A DNA stretch of 56,269 bases from Bacteroidetes oral taxon 274 str. F0058 (GCA_000163695.1 GG774890.1:1-56269); one strand, 5' to 3'; positions 43,470 through 52,588 are shown, counted from the stretch's first letter. Translations and numbers: made by a program. Notes: generated by a model not told the origin, from the letters alone.

Positions 43470-44366
43470 ATGGCAATGGAGAGAGAAAACAAAAAATCGT
43501 TCGAAAGTTCATTGAAATCGATAGAAACAGAGAACTTTTTAGACCGCATTTTTTACCGTCCTGTCGGTTACCGCATAGCCTTATTGCTCTCCAAAACACC
43601 CATTACACCGAATGTCGTAACGATTATATCCATTTTTGTGGGTGTTTTTGCAGGTATATTACTTTACTATCAGAATATTTATATCAACCTCATAGGTTTT
43701 GCTTTGTTGGTGGTAGCCAATATCTTAGACTGTGTCGATGGGCAACTGGCACGTCTTACGGGTATCAAATCCGCTGCCGGTAGGATACTCGACGGGCTGG
43801 CTGGCGACTTATGGTTTATTTCGATATACATCAGCATCGCACTCAGGCTGTCTGCCGATGCGAGCCATAGTTTTACTTGGATAATAGTCTCTCTGGCAGG
43901 AGTATCGAACCTTATACAGGCAAACGTGGCAGACTTCTACAAAACGGCTCACCTCTATTTTATCTCGCCACAGAAGGGAGCCGAGTTTGACACCGTAGCA
44001 GGTGTCAAAGCCAAGCATGCCGCTATGCCGAAAGGAATCAGTAAGTTCCTGTACCTGTTGTATATTTATTATACTATGTTACAAGCCAAAGTGACACCTG
44101 AGATGCAGAATGTATTGACTCGTCTCAGCGAGAAATACGGCAAAGACATACCCGAAGATATTCGTCTGAAACTGAGGGCTCTGAGCCTGAATATGATGCC
44201 GCTGTTCAATATAACCACTTTCAACGGACGCTCTTTGGCTATGCTGGCAGGTATATTGTTCCAAAATCTTTGGATATACCTCTTCTTCGAGATAACCGTT
44301 CTAAATATCGTATTGTTTATAGCAATGAATAAATACGAACGTAGCTGCAAGAAACTCGAAGTTTGA
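43470..44366 (+). CDS. CDP-alcohol phosphatidyltransferase-family membrane enzyme
   Basis: 298 residues with about six membrane segments. The CDP-alcohol motif is recognisable: D87, D90-G91, A94-R95, G104 and D108. The final Asp, expected four residues on at 112, is Gly; the next Asp is at 113 (DGLAGD). The N-terminal block YRPVGYRIALLL is conserved-looking. It should use a CDP-alcohol from the two genes before it to make a phospholipid or related compound. Last gene of the operon. Confidence 0.85.
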   Translation: MAMERENKKSFESSLKSIETENFLDRIFYRPVGYRIALLLSKTPITPNVVTIISIFVGVFAGILLYYQNIYINLIGFALLVVANILDCVDGQLARLTGIKSAAGRILDGLAGDLWFISIYISIALRLSADASHSFTWIIVSLAGVSNLIQANVADFYKTAHLYFISPQKGAEFDTVAGVKAKHAAMPKGISKFLYLLYIYYTMLQAKVTPEMQNVLTRLSEKYGKDIPEDIRLKLRALSLNMMPLFNITTFNGRSLAMLAGILFQNLWIYLFFEITVLNIVLFIAMNKYERSCKKLEV

Positions 44367-44400
44367 TTGACTCCTACTTATTTTGGCGGAGACGTTGTAG

Positions 44401-44434
44401 AAAAAGAAAAAAAGACCGATTGCTCAGTCTTTCT
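44401..44434 (-). terminator. Terminator overlapping the 113-residue gene's stop codon
   Basis: On the minus strand AAAGAC pairs with GTCTTT around a loop that starts with the TGA stop codon, and a T-rich tract follows. It may also end the convergent CDP-alcohol operon. Confidence 0.7.
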
Positions 44435-44765
44435 TAATCTTGTATATTGCCGTGGTCTTATTGGCAAATCTCAGCCTTACGACCAAAAATGTCTTGGGGA
44501 GATTATCTATACGCACCTCCGAATAGTTGGGCTTGGCACTGTACAGAAGCCCTCCGATAGCCGAATATACTTCTATATGAGTTATTTTCTCGGCAGCTAT
44601 CACTACCAATTGCCCTCCAACAGAGTTTATCGTTACATCGACCTTTTTGTCATCATAGCTAACCCCATTGCCCACACTGTCGGCAACAGAGGGAGGAGTA
44701 GCACACACGTATCCCACTCCGAACAAGAACAAAAAAGCAAACGCCGATAATAATCTTCGAACCAC
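44424..44765 (-). CDS. Small exported protein made of a T9SS-sorting-like domain
   Basis: 113 residues. A signal peptide (to about residue 23, CAT) is followed by about 20 linker residues and a single domain that resembles a T9SS C-terminal domain (ITHIEVYSAIGGLLYSA, LPKTFLVVRLRF, AIYKIKKD). There is no passenger. A TATCTTTG box lies at 44789-44796. It may be a remnant or a true short secreted protein. Confidence 0.6.
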   Translation of the reverse strand: MVRRLLSAFAFLFLFGVGYVCATPPSVADSVGNGVSYDDKKVDVTINSVGGQLVVIAAEKITHIEVYSAIGGLLYSAKPNYSEVRIDNLPKTFLVVRLRFANKTTAIYKIKKD

Positions 44766-44788
44766 TAATGTGCGTAAAATTGTTTCTG

Positions 44789-44796
44789 CAAAGATA
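44789..44796 (-). promoter_or_regulatory. -7 promoter box of the 113-residue gene
   Basis: TATCTTTG on the minus strand, 24 bases before the start codon. Confidence 0.5.
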
Positions 44797-44973
44797 CAAC
44801 TTTTTTATTAATTCTATATAATTTTTTAATCGTAAAAAATATAATATTACTACAATGCAATGTAATACAATACGTTATATTTGAGTGTCGCGAGTGACTT
44901 TCTCAGATGTGCTTATAAAAAACAGAAAACGCTAATCAAATGTAGTGTCTACATCGGGGGAGTACTCATAACC

Positions 44974-45498
44974 TTATACCTCATCTACTCCCTGTTCGAG
45001 TTGGAGAAGAGTCTCTTTTTTGTCGAGCCCGCCGCTGTATCCTACCAGTCTGCCGTTGCTGCCTATCACCCTGTGACAGGGGATTATTATCGATATAGGA
45101 TTGGCTCTGTTTGCCGAAGCGACGGCACGCACTGCCTTGGGATTGCCTATCCGTAGGGCAAGTTCTTTGTACGATATGGTCTGTCCATAGGGTATACGGC
45201 GAAGTTCGTCCCATACACGACGCTGAAACTCCGTACCTATCGGCATCAGAGGTAAGTCGAACCGCCTTAACCGTCGTGCGAAATAGTCGTCGAGCTGAGC
45301 TGCCGCTTCGGCAAGAATAGGTGTTTGCTTCTCGCAATATGTAGCTGCAAGACGGCTCTGCAAACGGTTGTCGATATATGTACGATGCTTTTTGTCGACC
45401 CAGTCGCATAGGCATATTGCCTCGCCGAAAGCTCCGAGTATCAACTCGCCACACACCGAATCATAATACTGTACTTCGATTTTTTCTTTATTTTTCAT
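44974..45498 (-). CDS. ogt: Methylated-DNA--protein-cysteine methyltransferase
   Basis: 174 residues from MKNKEKIEVQYY; the longer reading from 45534 overlaps the priA stop. The active-site cysteine is in IIIPCHRVIGSNG and the DNA-binding helix follows YGQTISYKELA. It repairs O6-methylguanine by a single self-methylation. It lacks an Ada regulatory domain. Confidence 0.95.
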   Translation of the reverse strand: MKNKEKIEVQYYDSVCGELILGAFGEAICLCDWVDKKHRTYIDNRLQSRLAATYCEKQTPILAEAAAQLDDYFARRLRRFDLPLMPIGTEFQRRVWDELRRIPYGQTISYKELALRIGNPKAVRAVASANRANPISIIIPCHRVIGSNGRLVGYSGGLDKKETLLQLEQGVDEV

Positions 45499-45517
45499 AT
45501 GTTTGATTATAAATAAA

Positions 45518-47947
45518 TTACAGTTGCTCCACATCTACGAGTACGCCGACCTGTTTGTACTCCGTATTACGTTTGAAGGCTTCTATATACTTTACGATAG
45601 TGGAATTAACTTTGCCGAAAGGGTGTTTTGCATCTGTTTTAATAATAATATTACGAATAAACGTATTGTTTATCTTAGATATAGGCGGAGACTCAGCTCC
45701 GAGTACTTCGAATATTTCGTTGTTTCGCAGGCTATCGGCTAAATAGTCGGAAGCTCTTGTTAGGAGATTGTTGTCGCGGTGTTTTAGCGTAAGAGTAGTC
45801 ATACGGCAATACGGTGGGTAACGGAAGATATGCCGCTCCTGCATCTGTATCGTGAAAAAACGCTCGAAGTCGTTCGCAGCTACACACTTCATCAATTCGC
45901 TATCGGGCGAATAAGTCTGTATCATTACTCGCCCCGCCTGACGACGACCTGCTCTGCCGCTTATCTGCACCAGCATCTGAAAAGCATTCTCTTCTACGCG
46001 GAAATCGGTAAAATTAAGTAAGTTGTCGGCATTGAGCACCGCAACAAGCCCAACGTTAGAGAAGTCCAACCCCTTGGCAATCATCTGCGTGCCGACCATT
46101 ATGTCGAGGTGCTGTGTCTCGAAACGCCTTATAATATCCTCGAAAGAGCGACGGCGACGTGTAGTATCGAAATCGAGTCTGCCCACCCTTGCTTCGGGGA
46201 AGAGTTCTTGGGCTTCGGTCTCCACCTGTTCCGTGCCGAAACCTGAGTAGTGAACGGCGTGTGAGCCGCACCGACGACAGACTTTCGCACTGTCGTAGAC
46301 CAAGAAGCCGCAATAATGGCACTTTAACGCACCGATATGCTTATGGTAGGTCAGCGATACATCGCAACGGTTACATTTAGCCACAAATCCACAATCTCTG
46401 CACTCGAGCGTCAACGAGTACCCGCGTCGGTTCTGAAACAGTATCACCTGTTGCCCCTCCGATAACGTGGCGTTAATGGCGTCTATCAGTTCGAGAGAGA
46501 AGTGTCCCCGCATACGTTTTTTATGGTACATCTCTCTGAGGTCTATCAGCTCTATGTCGGGCATACGTATCTCTCCGTAGCGCTCGTCGAGTCTGACAAG
46601 CCCTATCCTGCCAACCGATGCCATAGCGTACGTCTCTATACTCGGTGTAGCTGAGCCCAGAAGTATTTTGGCGTTGAATATCTGTGCCAGAAACGCAGTT
46701 GCCGATTTTGCCGTATAATGCGGCATAGTATCGGTCTGGCGATACGAAGTATCGTGCTCTTCGTCGACCACTATCAGCCCCAAGTGTCTGAACGGCAAGA
46801 ACAGGGCAGACCTTGCTCCTATCACTACGCGGCAATCGGTAGCACTCACTTCGTTCCACACCTCGACCCGCTCCGAATCATTCATTCGCGAATGGTAGAC
46901 CAATAGTTTGTCGCCGATGATACCTTTGAGTCTTGATACAAGTTGAGTTGTAAGCCCAATCTCGGGCACAAGGTAGAGCACGCTTTTGCCTTTCTCCAAT
47001 TCTTTCAATATGAGGTTGATATAAATTTCGGTCTTCCCCGACGATGTAACTCCAAACAAGAGAGCCGTCCGACGCTCGGCAAAAACCTTCTCTAAGGCTT
47101 CTACTGTCTGTTGTTGCTTCATTGTCAGTGCCTTCGGCTGTTCGCTGCTTTTGTCGAATAGTATTCTCGATACTACACGATGCTCTATCGTAATCAATTG
47201 CCTGTCTACAAGCGATTTAAATGCCGATTCCGAATAGCTGTCATCGGCTTTCAGCTTATTTTTGGGGATACCGTCGCTGTATTCCAAGCTCAGAGCTATG
47301 ATTCTTTCGAGTAATTCTATCTGTTTTTTTGCCCGCCTAATAGTTGCTATAGTTTTATCTATGAGCTCCGTATCGTATATGTCGAAGTTAGGGGCAACAA
47401 TGTCTATCGTCTTTTCCCTGTACCGTTCGGTAATCGTTTCGTCGAAATGCACTATGTTTCGCTCGAAAAGAGTTCGCAATACGGGCAAAGGGCGGAAGTC
47501 GCACTGTTTAGCCAAATTGTTGATTTTAAGACTATTCTCGTTTTGCAGTATTGAATACACAAACGACTCTTTGTCCGATAGATTGTCGGGGGTAATTTCT
47601 TCGTTAATAATCACTGTCGTATCGCTCTGCAAACGCAATGCCGAAGGCAACGCCAGCCGCATAATATCGCCCAACGAACAGATATAATAGTCGGCAAGTC
47701 GCCGCCAATATAGCAACTGATTTTGAGATACAATAGGCTTGTTGTCAATGATTTCTGCGATAGGCTTCAAATCGGTTACGTTGCTTGCTTCTCCGAACGA
47801 ATAGACTATCCCCGTAAAAAAACGTTTTACCCCAAAACTGACTATAACACGCTGTCCCACATAGATATGCTCCTCCATTACCTGCGGCACGTAATAAGTG
47901 TAGGTATCGTTGAGCGGGAAAGGTAGTATAATGTTAGCCGTCAGCAT
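45518..47947 (-). CDS. priA: Primosomal helicase PriA
   Basis: 809 residues, normal length. The helicase has Walker A GVTSSGKTEIY and DEEHD, and the zinc-binding insert holds eight cysteines (CRDCG, CNRC, CHYCG, CRRCG). It restarts stalled replication forks. A TATATTTG box lies at 47983-47990. The ogt gene follows after about 20 bases and may be cotranscribed. Confidence 0.97.
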   Translation of the reverse strand: MLTANIILPFPLNDTYTYYVPQVMEEHIYVGQRVIVSFGVKRFFTGIVYSFGEASNVTDLKPIAEIIDNKPIVSQNQLLYWRRLADYYICSLGDIMRLALPSALRLQSDTTVIINEEITPDNLSDKESFVYSILQNENSLKINNLAKQCDFRPLPVLRTLFERNIVHFDETITERYREKTIDIVAPNFDIYDTELIDKTIATIRRAKKQIELLERIIALSLEYSDGIPKNKLKADDSYSESAFKSLVDRQLITIEHRVVSRILFDKSSEQPKALTMKQQQTVEALEKVFAERRTALLFGVTSSGKTEIYINLILKELEKGKSVLYLVPEIGLTTQLVSRLKGIIGDKLLVYHSRMNDSERVEVWNEVSATDCRVVIGARSALFLPFRHLGLIVVDEEHDTSYRQTDTMPHYTAKSATAFLAQIFNAKILLGSATPSIETYAMASVGRIGLVRLDERYGEIRMPDIELIDLREMYHKKRMRGHFSLELIDAINATLSEGQQVILFQNRRGYSLTLECRDCGFVAKCNRCDVSLTYHKHIGALKCHYCGFLVYDSAKVCRRCGSHAVHYSGFGTEQVETEAQELFPEARVGRLDFDTTRRRRSFEDIIRRFETQHLDIMVGTQMIAKGLDFSNVGLVAVLNADNLLNFTDFRVEENAFQMLVQISGRAGRRQAGRVMIQTYSPDSELMKCVAANDFERFFTIQMQERHIFRYPPYCRMTTLTLKHRDNNLLTRASDYLADSLRNNEIFEVLGAESPPISKINNTFIRNIIIKTDAKHPFGKVNSTIVKYIEAFKRNTEYKQVGVLVDVEQL

Positions 47948-48075
47948 CTATGTATGTGGTAATAAGTGCTTTAATTTAAAGACAAATATAACAAATTCGT
48001 GTTCAAAGGTAACGATTTTTATCTGTCTTAGCAAAAAAAATTACTTTCGTCATCTTGTGGTATCAAAAAAAGCAT

Positions 48076-48083
48076 TACCTTTG
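48076..48083 (+). promoter_or_regulatory. -7 promoter box of tRNA-Ala
   Basis: TACCTTTG, 14 bases before the mature tRNA 5' end, so the transcript begins close to it. Confidence 0.6.
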
Positions 48084-48096
48084 CAGAACTTTTTGC

Positions 48097-48170
48097 GGGG
48101 GTTTAGCTCAGTTGGCTAGAGCGTTTGACTGGCAGTCAAAAGGTCAGGGGTTCGATTCCCCTAATCTCCA
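48097..48170 (+). tRNA. tRNA-Ala (anticodon GGC)
   Basis: 74 bases. The acceptor GGGGGTT pairs with AATCTCC and includes the G3-U70 wobble that marks alanine tRNAs. D stem GCTC/GAGC, anticodon stem TTTGA/TCAAA with loop CTGGCAG, T loop TTCGATT. The 3' CCA is not encoded (A73 is followed by CAAG). It reads GCC/GCU codons. Confidence 0.95.
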
Positions 48171-48202
48171 CAAGAATTGCTGATTATAAGCGATAGATGT
48201 AT

Positions 48203-48238
48203 AAAATAGACCATTCCTCAGGGAACGGTCTATTTTTG
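48203..48238 (+). terminator. Terminator after tRNA-Ala
   Basis: AAAATAGACC pairs with GGTCTATTTT around a GC-rich inner part, followed by TGTTTTTT. It also lies before the convergent T9SS gene stop. Confidence 0.8.
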
Positions 48239-48269
48239 TTTTTTCGGTCTCTAAGAGGCGGACTGTCTC

Positions 48270-49790
48270 TTATCGGACAATGACTTTCTGCAAGCTATTA
48301 CCAACCCTTACTACATAAATGCCTGTCGGCAGATTTATGGCAAGGTCTGCCGATAATACCTTCTCGCATACGATATTACCAAGCATGCCGTACACGGCTA
48401 CTCCCAAAGGCGATACGGTATCCGACTTGATGTACAACATACCGCCGTCGCTCCACAGTTTTATCTGACTGCCGTCTGTAACCATAGAAGTACCCGTACC
48501 CAAAGGAGCTATCACTACATCGGTTTTTATCTTCTCTCCGTTCAGTTCCAAACGATGAGTTACGGGATTGAATTTCGCTTCTGCGGGTTGTTTTACCTCC
48601 GAGCCTTCGAGCTTTAAGTCGGCAAGATGCGATATCTGCATATCACGTCCCGTTATTTTAAGGTTTGCGTTTTTTATTACCAATATTTCATTTTTAGTGC
48701 CGTCTTTGCCGCGTATTCCCCACATTGACGTATTGATATTGACTGTACAGCCGTCTGTGATAGTCAATGTGGTGTTATCATTTATATATATGGCACTGCT
48801 TATGGTATCCGTCAGTTCGATAGTACCGCTGCCTCCTATCGTGGTATTTGCAAAAAGAGAGATAGCACTGAAATTGGGAGCAGTGATAACGTTTTTGCCG
48901 ACGAGGATTATCTTCAGGTCGGTAATGCCTTCATTGAAGATACCTTTTTCCATACTCGGATTTTTTATTGTAACATTATCGAGCGTCAGAGTCTTTGTGT
49001 TGTGGTCGTATTTGATATTGCCTTCGATGTTTTCGCTTGCAGACGCAATATCGGCAGCGTTGGCAGACGTTATCCGTATGCCTGTTACATACAAATCGTA
49101 CTTTTCGGAGGCAGGTTCTATTACTACCTCCGATGTTACTCGGACACCGTTCAGTTCTACACAGTGCGTAGAGGGATTGAATGCAGCTCCCGCCGGTGTA
49201 GAAATCTTGCAACCGTTCATTGTCAAGTAAGCCAAGTCGGCAATAGAGCCATAGGCGTTGCCGGTGGCTTTCAGTGTTGCGTCGGCTACTACAAGCTTTT
49301 CGCCCTGCTCTCCGCCCAAGCCGTTTACGCCCCACGAGCCTACGGTACTGACCTTAGCCCCATCTTCGATAGAGACGGTGGTATTCTCGTAAATATATAT
49401 ACCGCTGACACCGTATCCTTCCGCATTCACGGACAATGTGCCATCACCCGTTATTGAAGTGTTTTTCTTTGCGAATATAGCATTATAGTCGGTAGTCTTT
49501 ATGACATTATTACCTACCAAAACAATGGCGAGGTCTTCTATGCCGCTGTTATATATGCCGTTTTTCTCATTTGTGGAGATAACGGCATTCTCCAAAGTCA
49601 GGGTTTTGGTCATATAGTCGTAATTCACGATACCCGTAATATTAGCGCTTGTGGAAGCAATATCCGAAGCATTTTCCGATGTTACTTGGACTCCCGCTAC
49701 ATAGAGGTCATACTTTGTCTGAGCAATTGCCATAACGCCGAAAGACATTACAAATAGAGCGATTGCCGTGATAAAAAATCTTTTTCTCAT
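48270..49790 (-). CDS. T9SS-exported protein with a tandem beta-repeat domain
   Basis: 506 residues. A signal peptide (to about residue 24) is followed by two copies of a domain of about 200 residues, the first from KYDLYVAGVQVTS and the second from KYDLYVTGIRITS near residue 230. Each has alternating strands with asparagine and small residues, as in a right-handed beta-helix. The C-terminal ~70 residues are a T9SS sorting domain (LPTGIYVVRVGNSLQKVIVR). A TAATTTTG box lies at 49847-49854. Probably a surface binding protein; ligand unknown. Confidence 0.8.
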   Translation of the reverse strand: MRKRFFITAIALFVMSFGVMAIAQTKYDLYVAGVQVTSENASDIASTSANITGIVNYDYMTKTLTLENAVISTNEKNGIYNSGIEDLAIVLVGNNVIKTTDYNAIFAKKNTSITGDGTLSVNAEGYGVSGIYIYENTTVSIEDGAKVSTVGSWGVNGLGGEQGEKLVVADATLKATGNAYGSIADLAYLTMNGCKISTPAGAAFNPSTHCVELNGVRVTSEVVIEPASEKYDLYVTGIRITSANAADIASASENIEGNIKYDHNTKTLTLDNVTIKNPSMEKGIFNEGITDLKIILVGKNVITAPNFSAISLFANTTIGGSGTIELTDTISSAIYINDNTTLTITDGCTVNINTSMWGIRGKDGTKNEILVIKNANLKITGRDMQISHLADLKLEGSEVKQPAEAKFNPVTHRLELNGEKIKTDVVIAPLGTGTSMVTDGSQIKLWSDGGMLYIKSDTVSPLGVAVYGMLGNIVCEKVLSADLAINLPTGIYVVRVGNSLQKVIVR

Positions 49791-49846
49791 ATATCTTCTG
49801 ATTAAATGTTATTTACACGTTCGGTAAATATTGTTTTTCGGGCAGG

Positions 49847-49854
49847 CAAAATTA
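49847..49854 (-). promoter_or_regulatory. -7 promoter box of the tandem beta-repeat gene
   Basis: TAATTTTG on the minus strand, 57 bases before the start codon. Confidence 0.45.
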
Positions 49855-50002
49855 GTAAAAAATTCGTCCGTCGGAGCAATTATCTGAGAAATATAATGTG
49901 TCGACAAAAAAATAGATGTAATACGTTGATATATAATTAATAATTGATAGATATTTTGTTTGCTGTAAAATAATTATTTCTCTCGGTATCCGATATTTTT
50001 TA

Positions 50003-50010
50003 TATTTTTG
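50003..50010 (+). promoter_or_regulatory. -7 promoter box of the ACP-ketosynthase operon
   Basis: TATTTTTG, 43 bases before the ACP start chosen at 50053. No clear TTTG at -33. Confidence 0.5.
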
Positions 50011-50052
50011 CAATTCGTATTTTTGAAAATAAAAATTTTATCGACAGAAGAA

Positions 50053-50310
50053 ATGGACGAATTAATTTTGGAACTCAAGCAAAAAATAGTGGAAGCCCTT
50101 AATTTGGAGGATGTTAAGCCTGAGGATATAGATGAAAACGCTGCCCTATTCGGCGACGGACTGGGGCTCGACTCTATCGATGCGTTGGAACTTATCGTTT
50201 TGCTCGACAAGACATACGGTATCCGACTGGCAGACCCCAAAGAGGGTAGAGAGATATTCCGCTCTATACGCACTATGGCAGAATACATTACCAAGCACAG
50301 AACAAAATAA
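50053..50310 (+). CDS. Acyl carrier protein
   Basis: 85 residues from MDELILELKQ; the longer frame from 50008 runs into the promoter box. The phosphopantetheine site is GLDSIDALEL (S41). It is not the housekeeping AcpP, because it opens a dedicated operon with a ketosynthase pair and a hotdog dehydratase and differs from the usual DSLD context. It carries the growing chain. Confidence 0.88.
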   Translation: MDELILELKQKIVEALNLEDVKPEDIDENAALFGDGLGLDSIDALELIVLLDKTYGIRLADPKEGREIFRSIRTMAEYITKHRTK

Positions 50311-50313
50311 AAG

Positions 50314-51507
50314 ATGCAGCCAATAGTGGTAACGGCAATGGGTATAATTTCCTCAATAGGCAACTCTGTTGAGGAAAATTTGTATTCTCTGCTTGAAGGC
50401 AAACCACAAATATCTCGTTTGGACAACCTACGCTCGACACTGAGAGACAACATAAAAGTCGGTGAGATAAAGCTCTCAAACAGCGAACTTGCAAAGCGAC
50501 TCGGTATCGACCCGAGAGCCGAATATTCGCGTACCGCACTGCTCGGTATATGGGCAGCAAAAGAAGCTATCGCCGGCTTATCTGCCGACGAGGTAAAAAG
50601 TCTCGGCTTTGTTTCTGCGTCTACCGTAGGAGGTATGGACAAAACCGAACAGTTTTTCTACGAATACAAAACCAATGTTGAGGCACGACGGCATATCTAT
50701 ACCCACAATATAGGCGAAAATACACGTATGATAGCCGATTACTTCGGTATCGGAGGTATGGTGACGGCGGTAAGTACCGCCTGCTCGTCTTCTGCCAATG
50801 CCATTATGGTGGGGACAAACCTCCTACGCACAGGGCGGCTCAGTCAGGTATTGGTGGGCGGCAGCGACGCTCTGTGCAAGTTCACCATCAACGGCTTCAA
50901 CTCGCTGATGATACTATCCGACGACGCTTGTAAGCCGTTTGACCGCAACCGCAAGGGGCTCAATCTCGGCGAGGGGGCAGCTTATCTGTTGATAGAAACC
51001 AAAGAAAATGCCGTACGGCACGGTCGCACAGTATTGGCAGTGTTGTCGGGTTGGGGCAATACCAACGAAGCCTATCATCAGACTGCATCGTCGGCAGAGG
51101 GAGACGGAGCAGCGGCAGCTATGGCGAAAGCTATCGACATCGCCTCGATAGCACCGCACGATATAGACTATATCAACGCACACGGCACTGCGACCGACAA
51201 CAACGATATGTCGGAGAGTGTAGCCATAAGACGTATATTTGGCAACGAAGTGCCCGACTTTAGCTCTACGAAAGCCTTTACTGGACATACGCTTGCAGCC
51301 GCCTCGTCGGTAGAAGCCGTATATAGTATATTGTCCATCAGGGAGTCGGTGGTGTTTCCCAGTCTCAACTTCGAGAATCCGATAGAGGAGACAAATCTGA
51401 CGCCGCAGACAACCCTCAAACACAAGCCGATACGGAATGTGTTGTCCAATTCGTTCGGGTTCGGCGGCAATTGTTCTACGCTTATTTTCTCTAAATATGA
51501 AAAATAG
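50314..51507 (+). CDS. Beta-ketoacyl-ACP synthase (FabF/ApeO-like)
   Basis: 397 residues. The catalytic triad is intact: C157 in VSTACSSSAN, H290 in NAHGTATD and H325 in FTGHTLAAAS. It condenses malonyl-ACP with an acyl primer in the cytoplasm. The next gene overlaps its end by 11 bases and encodes a partner lacking the catalytic residues, as in ketosynthase/chain-length-factor pairs. It starts three bases after the ACP stop. Confidence 0.93.
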   Translation: MQPIVVTAMGIISSIGNSVEENLYSLLEGKPQISRLDNLRSTLRDNIKVGEIKLSNSELAKRLGIDPRAEYSRTALLGIWAAKEAIAGLSADEVKSLGFVSASTVGGMDKTEQFFYEYKTNVEARRHIYTHNIGENTRMIADYFGIGGMVTAVSTACSSSANAIMVGTNLLRTGRLSQVLVGGSDALCKFTINGFNSLMILSDDACKPFDRNRKGLNLGEGAAYLLIETKENAVRHGRTVLAVLSGWGNTNEAYHQTASSAEGDGAAAAMAKAIDIASIAPHDIDYINAHGTATDNNDMSESVAIRRIFGNEVPDFSSTKAFTGHTLAAASSVEAVYSILSIRESVVFPSLNFENPIEETNLTPQTTLKHKPIRNVLSNSFGFGGNCSTLIFSKYEK

Positions 51508-52552
51508 AGTATATATCAACGGCAGCTGTGCCATATCTTCACAACCTACCTTCGAAGGCGATTTCCTCGACAATATAAACGAGAATGTACAAGATAACGT
51601 TCTCCCCGTAATAGAACCCAATTACAGAGATTACATTGCTCCACCTGCCATTCGTCGTATGAGCCGTGCCGTAAAGATGGGTATCGTCGCCTCCAAAAGG
51701 GCTCTCGGCGAGGCTTGCCTCGAACTACCCGAAGCGATAGCGGTAGGTACGGGAATGGGGTGTGTTCAAGACTCCGAGAAGTTTCTCCGTGCAGTGTTGG
51801 ACAACGAAGAGCAATACCTTACGCCTACGGCTTTTATACAATCGACCCACAACACTGTGGCTGGGCAGATAGCTCTCGAACTGCAATGCAAGGGAGCGAA
51901 TTTTACCTTTGTCGATGGCTCCACCTCGTTCGAATCTGCTCTGTCGGATGCTGCTATGCAGATAGAATTGGGCGATATACGCAACGCTCTGGTGGGAGGA
52001 GTAGACGAGAACACACCGTATTGTCTCGAAATTTATGAGTTGGACAACATAATCAAACCCCGACACGAAGCCCCTTTCAGTATTACCGATGCTCGGAGCA
52101 AAGGAGTAGTCTTTTCGGAAGGAGCCTCGTTCTTCGTGCTCTCCGACGAGAGAAACGAACACACATACGCCGCCTTGGCAGATGTCGATTTTAGAAACGA
52201 CGTCCCCGATACAGGCGTGTTTATAGGGGACTTTCTAAGTAGAAACAATCTCGATATCGACGACATAGACCTGATGCTATCGGGGCGTAACGGCAACAGC
52301 GAAGACCTCGCTGGATTCGACACCGCCGAGACATTGATGCGGTGTACCAAACTCTACTACAAACATCTGAGCGGCGACTACTTCACAGCCTCGGCATTCG
52401 GGTTTTGGGTAGCGTGTAATGTACTGAGAAGCGGGCATGTTCCGCAGCTTTTGAAGCCAGTCGGCACACCATCCGAAGAGGTCAGAAACGTGCTCATATA
52501 CAACCAATTCAGAGGCAAAGGTCAGAGCCTCATTCTACTCCAAAAGGTATAA
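51497..52552 (+). CDS. Chain-length-factor-like ketosynthase homologue without catalytic residues
   Basis: 351 residues from MKNRVYINGS, overlapping the ketosynthase gene by 11 bases. It has the thiolase-type fold pattern (GTGMGCVQDSEKF, STHNTVAGQIAL), but the nucleophile position reads VDGSTSFES, with Thr where Cys is expected, and no HGT block is seen. This is what a chain-length factor such as ApeC looks like. It probably forms a heterodimer with the ketosynthase before it. Confidence 0.83.
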   Translation: MKNRVYINGSCAISSQPTFEGDFLDNINENVQDNVLPVIEPNYRDYIAPPAIRRMSRAVKMGIVASKRALGEACLELPEAIAVGTGMGCVQDSEKFLRAVLDNEEQYLTPTAFIQSTHNTVAGQIALELQCKGANFTFVDGSTSFESALSDAAMQIELGDIRNALVGGVDENTPYCLEIYELDNIIKPRHEAPFSITDARSKGVVFSEGASFFVLSDERNEHTYAALADVDFRNDVPDTGVFIGDFLSRNNLDIDDIDLMLSGRNGNSEDLAGFDTAETLMRCTKLYYKHLSGDYFTASAFGFWVACNVLRSGHVPQLLKPVGTPSEEVRNVLIYNQFRGKGQSLILLQKV

Positions 52553-52588
52553 ACCGTATTATTCTTACACTCGAGACGACAAAACATT

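Noticed and set aside
44881..45156. Plus-strand frame of 91 codons with a TATATTTG box before it
   Set aside because: Most of it is antisense to ogt, it lacks a credible ATG and its product has no domain.
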